Below are positions 34,354-40,647 of a DNA stretch of 40,647 bases, piece by piece; the stretch's first letter is position 1; the number at the start of each line of letters is the position of its first letter. The stretch is from positions 1 to 40,647 of the forward strand of contig CANOBK010000006.1 of NCBI GenBank assembly GCA_947564265.1, in the 5' to 3' direction. Origin of the DNA: an uncultured Caryophanales bacterium (GTDB lineage: Bacteria; Bacillota_I; Bacilli_A; RF39; UBA660). The position numbers were made by a program, and so were the translations under genes. The notes beneath the pieces are model-generated. The model was not told the origin of the DNA. It ran no database searches and worked only from the letters and a program-made list of their open reading frames with translations.

Positions 34354-35076
34354 TTATTCGCTTAAATTATGATATACATCTTGTACATCATCTAATTCTT
34401 CTAACGTCTCAACAAGAGCTAAAACTCTCTCTTTTACTTCTTCATCTTCAATCTCTACTAAATTTGAGGCAACATATGTAATCTCACTTGTTAAAAATTC
34501 AGTTACTCCCATTCCCTCCATTGCCTCTTTTACTTTTAGGAACGTATCTGGTGTCGTATAGACTTCAAATGTATCGTCATTGGTAATCATGTCGGTCGCC
34601 CCTTGATCTAATACCGTCATCATTAATTCTTCTTCGTCTACTGTTTTCTCTATCACAATGACTCCTTTTCGTTCAAATAGATAACTTACACTTCCATCTG
34701 TTCCTAAATTTCCTCCACGTTTTGTAAAAGAAGATCGAACTAAGGAAGCGGTACGGTTTCTATTGTCCGTCAAACAGTCAACCATAATTGCAATTCCATT
34801 AGGTCCATATCCTTCATAACGAATACTTTCGAAATCTTCTCCTCCTTGAGCTCCAATCGCTTTATCAATCGCTTTTTGAATATTATCTTTTGGCATATTT
34901 TGGCTTCTACATTTTTCAATTACCATTCTTAGTGATGGATTGGAATCAGGGTCCCCATTGGTTCCCTTCGCAACAACATAAATTTCCTTTGCTAATTTTT
35001 GAAATATTTTTCCTCTTTCGGCATCAATTAATCCTTTTTTACGATGGATTGTTGCCCATTTTGAATGTCCACTCAT
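34354..35076 (-). CDS. yebC: YebC/PmpR family regulatory protein
   Basis: The 240-residue product has the family's opening MSGHSKWATIHRKKGLIDAE, followed by NPSLRMVIEKCRSQNMPKDN, YEGYGPNGIAIMVDCLTDNR and LGTDGSVSYLFERKGVIVIE. YebC proteins were annotated as transcriptional regulators. Members have more recently been reported to help ribosomes through proline-rich stretches, which would suit a genome encoding Pro-Thr repeat proteins. The start at 35076 has GGGAG upstream. It heads the run yebC-dagK-queH-TfoX-MBL-membrane protein. Confidence 0.95.
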   Translation of the reverse strand: MSGHSKWATIHRKKGLIDAERGKIFQKLAKEIYVVAKGTNGDPDSNPSLRMVIEKCRSQNMPKDNIQKAIDKAIGAQGGEDFESIRYEGYGPNGIAIMVDCLTDNRNRTASLVRSSFTKRGGNLGTDGSVSYLFERKGVIVIEKTVDEEELMMTVLDQGATDMITNDDTFEVYTTPDTFLKVKEAMEGMGVTEFLTSEITYVASNLVEIEDEEVKERVLALVETLEELDDVQDVYHNLSE

Positions 35077-35187
35077 ACAAACTTCTCCCTTTCAATATCT
35101 TATTAATAAGTTTCCTTAGAAATACCTAAGAACAGTATTATGGTATCATAAAACGAATAAAAAAGGAAGCATTCCTCCATTAAAAAA

Positions 35188-35207
35188 GAGTAAGATTTCT
35201 CTTACTC
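35188..35207 (-). terminator. Terminator overlapping the ABC exporter stop codon
   Basis: Perfect GAGTAAGA (35200-35207)/TCTTACTC (35188-35195) stem with a GAAA tetraloop and six T residues after it on the minus strand. The TAA stop (35202-35204) lies inside the stem. Confidence 0.9.
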
Positions 35208-37814
35208 CGTTCTGAGTGCTTCTACTGGATCTTTTTTACTTGCCATCCGTGATGGGATAAGTCCTGCAATGACAGTTAAGACCACACTGATTGCTACTAA
35301 GATGATTGCACCACCTACTGGCAATTTAGAAATATTGGAAATATTCACAATCTTTTTAATAATAATATTAATTGGAATATTTAATAAAATGGTAACTAAG
35401 ATTCCGATCATACCCGCAGTAAGTCCCTCAATTAGTGTCTCTGCATTAAATACACGAGAAACATCTTTCTTACTAGCTCCCATCGCACGTAAAATTCCAA
35501 TTTCTTTGGTTCTTTCAAGAACAGAAATATAAGTAATAATACCAATCATAATACTAGAAACAATCAAACTAATCGCAACAAAGGCAATTAATACATAGCT
35601 AATGGTATCGATAATACTAGAAACTCCTGTCATCATCACACCAACAACATCCGTATAGTTAATTACTAATTCTTCCTTGTCTTTGCTTTTGGCTTTATCA
35701 TTATACGCTTCAATTTTATCGACAATTACTTCTTTTGAATCAAAGTCTTTTGGATAAATATGAATCGTACTTGGTTTCTCCAAATCAACAATCCCTAATG
35801 TTGCTAGATTATCTTCATAGGTTGCTTTGGCATTTGATGCATACTGAGAAATAATTTTTGCTAGTTCTTCCTGAGAAAGGCTTGCTAAGTATGCTTGTTG
35901 TTCTCTAGACAAAGAACTCATATCAAACGTATCTTTTCCATCACTAAATTCTAATCCTGTAAATACATTGATTTCTGGATTTGCTTTTTGATCTTTGGTA
36001 ATTTCTGCCTCATTGATTTTTTCAATAACATGTTTGGTTAGGGCACTTGTATATCCAATTCCACCTGTTGTAGTCGTTGCTAGTGATTCTTCATTTGGAC
36101 GGATAATTCCAACAATGGTAACATCCTCCCCTTGTTCAATTAACTGTTTTAAGTATTCTTCATCCTCTTTTTTATCAATCCAAAGATTGTTTTGTTTTTC
36201 ATAATAATCTGTATTTAAAACAAGTTTAAAGGTAAGTCCTAAAAATTCATCATAACTATAAGTCGTAACTTCCGATTCTACTTCTTTTCCTTCTAAAATA
36301 TTTTTATAAGAATCATTTAATTCTTTTTGATCTTTGATTCCTAATGCATATAGTGCATAATCGCTAATCTCATTATGATCATCAATCATTAAAACAACTT
36401 CATTATAGTTAGTAGGCCAATGTCCTTTTACAACATCATATTGTGTTTTTAACAAGGCTTCATTGTCTAATAATTCCTGAAATACATTGGTAGCAGCTGA
36501 CATACTTCCTCCACCAAGTTGATCTTGTAATTCCATCATAGAATCCATACCAGATACTCCAAAGGAGCTTAAAATTGTCGTAGGATTTACACGAACAATT
36601 CCCTCACTTGTATCTGATTTGTATAGTTGTAAATCAACATTATAACTGTATTGAACTGCTGTTGTATATTGATCAAACCCGTTTTTATCATCATCTAAAT
36701 ACTTTTTAAACTCTTCTAAGTTATTCGTTTCCATTTGTGCTGCTAAAGTATTGATTAATTCTGTCATAATATTTCCTGAATAGATTTTATCTAATTCATG
36801 TTCTTCTCTTCTTTGATCATAGGTCATTAAAGACATAATCATACTGCTAGTATCAACGGTCTGTTCTTCAATCGAAATCGGATAACTAGATAAGGTATCC
36901 TCTTCTACCCTAGAAATGTATCCTTTTACCCCACTAGATAGGGAAAGAATTAAGGCAATTCCAATAATCCCAATGGAACCTGCAAATGCTGTTAAAATAG
37001 TTCTTCCTTTCTTTGTCATCAAATTATTTAAACTTAAAGAAAAGGCTGTTAGAAAGGACATGGAGGTTTTCTTTTTTGATCTTTTTTTCGTCTGTTCTTT
37101 TTTTTCTTGATTGACAGAGATTTCTTCCACTACTGGATTGGAATCATCCGTAATATGTCCATCTAATAATTTTACAATTCTTGTTGAATATTGCTTGGCT
37201 AATTCTGGATTATGGGTTACCATAATTACCAATTTTTCTTTGGCAATTTCTTTTAATAACTCCATGATTTGAACACTCGTTTCAGAGTCTAGGGCTCCTG
37301 TTGGCTCATCGGCAAGCAAAATATCTGGATCATTGATTAAGGCTCGGGCAATCGCAATTCGCTGCATCTGTCCGCCAGACATTTGGTTTGGTTTTTTATT
37401 CATATGGTTTTGAAGACCGACTTGTTTTAATACTGCCTTTGCTCTTCTTCTTCGTTCTTCCTTTCCAACACCAGATAACGTTAAAGCAAGTTCTACGTTT
37501 GCTAATGCCGTTTGATGTGGAATCAGATTATAGCTTTGAAAAACAAAGCCAATCGAATGATTCCGATAAGTATCCCAATCACGATCTTTATATTTTTTTG
37601 TAGAGACTCCATTAATTAATAAATCTCCTGTCGTATAATTATCTAAACCACCTATAATATTTAACATCGTTGTCTTTCCACTACCACTTTGTCCTAAAAT
37701 AGAAACAAATTCACATTCACGAAATTGGATGCTAATTTTATCGAGTGCTCGTTGTTGAATTCCCGCTGTATCATAGACTTTACTAATATTTTTTAATTCT
37801 AACAAATGCATCAT
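35202..37814 (-). CDS. Fused ABC transporter, ATPase plus MacB-type permease
   Basis: The 870-residue single-chain half transporter has an ATPase domain at about 1-230: Walker [12 protein letters not shown]-loop [13 protein letters not shown], signature [15 protein letters not shown], Walker [16 protein letters not shown]-loop [10 protein letters not shown] basic linker ([14 protein letters not shown]) leads to the permease: first helix [20 protein letters not shown], an extracellular domain of about 400 residues, then an FtsX-type three-helix end ([20 protein letters not shown]). This architecture acts as a mechanotransducing exporter of peptides, bacteriocins or lipoproteins, or in envelope defence. 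The exact start is unclear: ATG at 37814 or 37811, or TTG at 37805, which has the best spacing from GAAGGG. Confidence 0.93.
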   Translation of the reverse strand: MMHLLELKNISKVYDTAGIQQRALDKISIQFRECEFVSILGQSGSGKTTMLNIIGGLDNYTTGDLLINGVSTKKYKDRDWDTYRNHSIGFVFQSYNLIPHQTALANVELALTLSGVGKEERRRRAKAVLKQVGLQNHMNKKPNQMSGGQMQRIAIARALINDPDILLADEPTGALDSETSVQIMELLKEIAKEKLVIMVTHNPELAKQYSTRIVKLLDGHITDDSNPVVEEISVNQEKKEQTKKRSKKKTSMSFLTAFSLSLNNLMTKKGRTILTAFAGSIGIIGIALILSLSSGVKGYISRVEEDTLSSYPISIEEQTVDTSSMIMSLMTYDQRREEHELDKIYSGNIMTELINTLAAQMETNNLEEFKKYLDDDKNGFDQYTTAVQYSYNVDLQLYKSDTSEGIVRVNPTTILSSFGVSGMDSMMELQDQLGGGSMSAATNVFQELLDNEALLKTQYDVVKGHWPTNYNEVVLMIDDHNEISDYALYALGIKDQKELNDSYKNILEGKEVESEVTTYSYDEFLGLTFKLVLNTDYYEKQNNLWIDKKEDEEYLKQLIEQGEDVTIVGIIRPNEESLATTTTGGIGYTSALTKHVIEKINEAEITKDQKANPEINVFTGLEFSDGKDTFDMSSLSREQQAYLASLSQEELAKIISQYASNAKATYEDNLATLGIVDLEKPSTIHIYPKDFDSKEVIVDKIEAYNDKAKSKDKEELVINYTDVVGVMMTGVSSIIDTISYVLIAFVAISLIVSSIMIGIITYISVLERTKEIGILRAMGASKKDVSRVFNAETLIEGLTAGMIGILVTILLNIPINIIIKKIVNISNISKLPVGGAIILVAISVVLTVIAGLIPSRMASKKDPVEALRTE

Positions 37815-37903
37815 CCCTTCTATATACTACTCAAAGTACTAAAAGTATTATACCAAAAAATTATATTCTCGAACAAAATATTTCCTATACTTTACAAAAA
37901 CAT

Positions 37904-37930
37904 AAAAAAAGAAGATTGTTCTTAATCTTC
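37904..37930 (-). terminator. Terminator overlapping the zinc ribbon gene stop codon
   Basis: GAAGATT (37924-37930)/AATCTTC (37911-37917) stem with a 6-nt loop, then seven T residues (37904-37910 on the plus strand as A). The TAA stop (37922-37924) falls at the base of the loop. Confidence 0.85.
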
Positions 37931-38113
37931 TCTATTTGTTTCATTTGAAAATTTCGTATTTCTTTCTGCCTTTTTCTTATCACGACATGCTTTACATCTT
38001 TTTGGTTCGTTGTTAAATCCTTTTTCTGCATAAAACTCTTGATCCCTTGCAGTGAAAACAAATTCTTCTCCACAATCTACACAAGTGATTGTCTTGTCCT
38101 TATATTCTGACAT
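37922..38113 (-). CDS. Small zinc ribbon protein
   Basis: The product is 63 residues from ATG at 38113, which has GGAGG 5-6 nt upstream; a frame to 38152 adds 13 unsupported residues. Two CxxC pairs (TCVDCGEEFVFTARDQEF and RCKACRDKKKAER) form a zinc ribbon, as in the probable zinc-binding domain family (zf-trcl). The tail is basic and then acidic (NETNRED). It is probably a nucleic-acid or ribosome-associated factor; function unproven. It is monocistronic, with a leader of roughly 110 nt and its own terminator. Confidence 0.85.
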   Translation of the reverse strand: MSEYKDKTITCVDCGEEFVFTARDQEFYAEKGFNNEPKRCKACRDKKKAERNTKFSNETNRED

Positions 38114-38231
38114 TTTATTTCCTCCTTCTTTAAATATGGATCTTTTTAACACTTAGTTATCTATCCTTTGACAATTCAGAAGAAATAAAATAATTAGCTT
38201 AAAAACGATCTAGTGATTTCTCACTTTTTAC

Positions 38232-38240
38232 ATTATATCA
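38232..38240 (-). promoter_or_regulatory. Extended -10 promoter of the zinc ribbon gene
   Basis: TGATATAAT on the minus strand (TATAAT at 38232-38237) is a perfect extended -10; no good -35 is seen. A small hairpin (AGTGA/TCACT, GAAA loop) follows at once, and the transcript would carry a leader of about 110 nt before the start codon. Confidence 0.5.
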
Positions 38241-38303
38241 CATTAAAGAATAAAAATGTATATTTTTTTCTAAAAATGCAAGTTTTGTATGACTATTTAC
38301 TTC

Positions 38304-39050
38304 TTATTTACAAATTGATTCTTGTTTTTGTTCTACTCCAAGTAACTCAGTTGGATGAATTTCGGTAATGACATAAGATTTAAAAATATCTGAAATATTC
38401 TCTGTCCTAGACTTTTTTGTGCCTATCTGTTCTAATGTAAACTCATAATTTTGACCTACTATTAACGTTTCTTGCCATATACTTGGAAGTTCTACTGTTT
38501 CAGTATCTCCCTGATATTCACTTAAGGTTACATAGATCTTATCTTCTTCCTGTGTTTCTTTGACAAGATCTACATAATACGTTCTAATAAAACTACAATT
38601 CTTTTTAGATTCTTCTTCTTGATCTAAAGGGCAGATAAATTCCCCTTTTTGATACTCAATCGTTAAATAATTGTATAAAAGACCCCTTCGAATTTGATAA
38701 GAGATACTAACATCATTTTCTTCCTTATAATAGTAATCTTTACCTGAACAAATAATCTTTTTACTATCTTTTCTTATCTTTTTCATATCCTTAGAGATTG
38801 CCGCTACACTTCGATACGTATTTAGTTTTAGTTCTCCATTCTTAGAAGAGGAAACCGTCATAAATTTTGGAATTTCTAATTTTATATTTTCTACGGTTTC
38901 GTAATTAGTAGTAGAAAATGAAATACCAAATAACATGTCGTACATTAAAACAATGAAGACAATTCCTAGCGGAATCATAATCATTTCCCATCCTGATAAG
39001 GATTTTTTTTGTGTTCTCTTTTTCTTTTTTCTTTTCTTTTGATTCGTCAT
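38304..39050 (-). CDS. Membrane-anchored protein of unknown function
   Basis: The 248-residue product starts with a very basic cytoplasmic tip (MTNQKKRKKKKRTQKKSLSG), then one membrane helix (about 22-44, EMIMIPLGIVFIVLMYDMLF) and an extracytoplasmic domain of about 200 residues with beta-rich character (YLTIEYQKGEFICPLDQ, KIYVTLSEYQGDTETVELPS) and a few cysteines. I do not recognise the family. It lies 12 nt after dgkA and is last in the DUF1003-PAP2-DgkA operon, so a role in envelope lipid or glycan metabolism is plausible. Confidence 0.75.
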   Translation of the reverse strand: MTNQKKRKKKKRTQKKSLSGWEMIMIPLGIVFIVLMYDMLFGISFSTTNYETVENIKLEIPKFMTVSSSKNGELKLNTYRSVAAISKDMKKIRKDSKKIICSGKDYYYKEENDVSISYQIRRGLLYNYLTIEYQKGEFICPLDQEEESKKNCSFIRTYYVDLVKETQEEDKIYVTLSEYQGDTETVELPSIWQETLIVGQNYEFTLEQIGTKKSRTENISDIFKSYVITEIHPTELLGVEQKQESICK

Positions 39051-39062
39051 AAAAGTTCTCCT

Positions 39063-39458
39063 TTAGAAAAATGTTTTAAAAAATGAATATACTTTCGGTA
39101 AAAAAATCAAAGCCCCCACAATACTAGAAGCAATAGCTAAAACTAATACGGAAGCTGCCGCTGTATCTTTTGCTAATTTCGCTTTCGGATGAATTTCTGG
39201 GGAGCAAATATCAACGGTTGCTTCAATCGCTGTATTCATTAACTCAGCAGAAATGACTAAACCAAACAAAATAATACAAATCATCCATTCTGGAATACTA
39301 AGTTCTAATAAAATTCCAAACAGAATGACTAACAACATTACAGAAAAGTGAATTAATAAATTTCTCTCTGTCGAAAGGGAACTTCGTAATCCCTCAAAGG
39401 CATAGCTAAAGCTTTTCCATAAAGGCTCTTCTTTTTTCTTAAACTTCTTTTTAAACAT
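39063..39458 (-). CDS. dgkA: Undecaprenol/diacylglycerol kinase of the DgkA family
   Basis: The small integral membrane kinase (131 residues, three helices) has the family's catalytic stretch GLVISAELMNTAIEATVDIC and the following KLAKDTAAASVLVLAIASSI. In Gram-positive bacteria this family phosphorylates undecaprenol to undecaprenyl phosphate, the lipid carrier of cell-wall synthesis. Its ATG overlaps the stop of the PAP2 gene by one base (TAATG). With the neighbouring phosphatase it could supply carrier lipid by two routes. Confidence 0.93.
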   Translation of the reverse strand: MFKKKFKKKEEPLWKSFSYAFEGLRSSLSTERNLLIHFSVMLLVILFGILLELSIPEWMICIILFGLVISAELMNTAIEATVDICSPEIHPKAKLAKDTAAASVLVLAIASSIVGALIFLPKVYSFFKTFF

Positions 39459-40108
39459 TATACTTCTACACTCCTATTCTTTCTATAAATATCTATCAAG
39501 TGCGTAAATACGATTAAGTAGGCAATTGATAAAAAGAATCCTCCCATTACATCACTTGGGTAATGAACTCCTAGATAAATTCGACTTAAGCCAATCGCAA
39601 AGATGATAATGGAACATAATATCATAAGAATCGTTTTTTTGGTAGTTGAAAGACTTCCATGGTAAATTAAATAGATTAAAAATCCAAAATACGCCATTGA
39701 AATCATGGAATGTCCAGAAGGAAAACTGTATCCAGTTTCTTTAATTAAGGCAATTCCAAACGGCCTTTCTCTCGCAAAAAATAGTTTTAATAAATAATTG
39801 AAAATCGTAACGATTCCTAGGTTTATCACAACCAAATTTCCATGCTTTCTAGTAAATGAATTGAAATAAATTAAAAGACAAAAGACAATCAAAGCAGGAA
39901 GGCTCACTAAGTTGGTAATTATTTTGAAGATAGCAGTCGCTTGGTTACTTCGAATTTTTTCTAGAAAATCAAAAATTGTTTGATCAAAAGCAAAGGTTCC
40001 TTTTTTTAAAATAGTCTTAGCGAATAAGCAGAAAAAAAGCATCAATAGAAGGAAAAATATCCATTTTTTCTCTTTTAAAAAAGAAAGGTTGAATTTACTT
40101 TTCGCCAT
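39458..40108 (-). CDS. PAP2-family membrane phosphatase
   Basis: The 216-residue polytopic phosphatase has the three PAP2 motifs in order: KLFFARERPFG (KxxxxxxRP), YSFPSGHSMISMA (PSGH) and SRIYLGVHYPSDVMGG (SRxxxxxHxxxD). The active site faces outward. Family members dephosphorylate undecaprenyl diphosphate, phosphatidylglycerol phosphate or phosphatidic acid. Linkage to a probable undecaprenol kinase favours undecaprenyl diphosphate. It overlaps the DUF1003 gene by 14 nt and dgkA by one. Confidence 0.92.
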   Translation of the reverse strand: MAKSKFNLSFLKEKKWIFFLLLMLFFCLFAKTILKKGTFAFDQTIFDFLEKIRSNQATAIFKIITNLVSLPALIVFCLLIYFNSFTRKHGNLVVINLGIVTIFNYLLKLFFARERPFGIALIKETGYSFPSGHSMISMAYFGFLIYLIYHGSLSTTKKTILMILCSIIIFAIGLSRIYLGVHYPSDVMGGFFLSIAYLIVFTHLIDIYRKNRSVEV

Positions 40109-40613
40109 GGTTTTTCCTCTTTTGTTCTAGATAAGTTAAAATTACTTCCTGATTTTCTAAGATTTTCTCCATTTTATCATGAAGCTCTTCCAATATTAAC
40201 TCACTCTTTAAATCTGTCTTGTAATCGTTTTGATTTCTCAACACTTCTCTTTTCGCTTCTCGATTTTGACTCATCATAATAATCGGTGCCTGTAGCGCTG
40301 CGATACAGGATAGTAATAAATTAAGCAAAATAAATGGATAAGGGTCTAAATCTTGAATAAAAATAAGGTTTAGAACAATCCAGCCAATTAAAAATAAGAT
40401 GAATCCAAGAATAAACGTCCAACTACCAGCAAAAGAGGTTAGCTTATCAGCAATTCGATCCCCAAAACTTTTGCTTTTCTCATCTTCACGATCTACATCA
40501 ATCGCAATTGGTTGATCAATTAATAAGTCTAAGAGTTGCTCTTCATCTTCGGTTTCTAAATCTTTATTTAATAGTAACTTTACAATTTCAGATTTTGTTT
40601 TTTTCTTTTCCAT
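40095..40613 (-). CDS. DUF1003 membrane protein
   Basis: The product is 172 residues from ATG at 40613, placed 6 nt after GGGAGG; an ATG two codons earlier lies directly against the site. After a charged N-terminal region (LLIDQPIAIDVDREDE), DRIADKLTSFAGSWTFILGF and NLLLSCIAALQAPIIMMSQN are the conserved DUF1003 core with two membrane helices. A helical tail follows (LEELHDKMEKILENQEVILT). The function of the family is unknown. It leads the operon with PAP2 and DgkA genes. Confidence 0.9.
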   Translation of the reverse strand: MEKKKTKSEIVKLLLNKDLETEDEEQLLDLLIDQPIAIDVDREDEKSKSFGDRIADKLTSFAGSWTFILGFILFLIGWIVLNLIFIQDLDPYPFILLNLLLSCIAALQAPIIMMSQNREAKREVLRNQNDYKTDLKSELILEELHDKMEKILENQEVILTYLEQKRKNHGEK

Positions 40614-40647
40614 AGACATCCTCCCGCAATCATTCCCAGATGATTCT

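Overview
The window is an AT-rich, densely coding stretch of a low-GC Gram-positive genome. Short intergenic gaps, strong GGAGG-type ribosome binding sites, near-consensus sigma-A promoters, and PPDK, YebC, DgkA, QueH and FtsA/FtsZ all point to Bacillota, most likely an uncultured gut lineage of Bacilli (RF39/Erysipelotrichia-like). That placement is an inference from gene content. The standard code fits: TGG encodes Trp and TGA ends several intact genes. Nearly everything lies on the minus strand; the only convincing plus-strand gene is a small one at 31191-31403.

Layout. 1-7663: the N-terminal 2554 codons of a giant secreted surface protein with about 20 cadherin-like beta-sandwich repeats and two duplicated glycine-rich modules, running off the window. 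Its promoter carries a poly-G tract in the spacer. 7843-11372: a translation operon read infC-rpmI-rplT-rpsB-tsf, with a consensus promoter, an L20-type attenuator leader and a probable AUA start codon for infC. S2 and L20 both end in the same extra Rho_N/SAP-like domain on a charged linker. 11387-15761: a two-gene operon for unrecognised envelope proteins, one with a Pro-Thr repeat stalk and one a 929-residue single-pass protein. 15751-18714: a standalone Smr protein, a PfkB-type sugar kinase and a PMT-like glycosyltransferase with a discoidin-like insert. 18819-20571: an ECF sigma factor and its likely anti-sigma factor, followed by the frameshifted remnant of an ABC permease. 20600-20960 holds gene debris and a possible small RNA. 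20963-27616: pyruvate phosphate dikinase, a Xer recombinase with an unknown partner gene, and topoisomerase I. 27719-31111: a pentapeptide-like gene broken by one TGA, then ftsZ and ftsA. 31451-35076: a run of close-packed genes (yebC, lipid kinase, queH, TfoX-like, metallo-hydrolase, membrane protein). 35188-37814: a MacB-type fused ABC exporter. 37911-40613: a small zinc ribbon protein, then DUF1003, PAP2 and DgkA genes overlapping in one operon with a membrane-anchored unknown.

Common themes are envelope biology (adhesin-like proteins, glycosyltransferase, undecaprenol kinase with PAP2 phosphatase, ABC exporter, division proteins) and core translation. No tRNA, rRNA, CRISPR array, IS element or prophage was recognised. 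The most distinctive items are the shared S2/L20 C-terminal domain, the giant adhesin with its unusual promoter, and the unexplained two-gene envelope operon.
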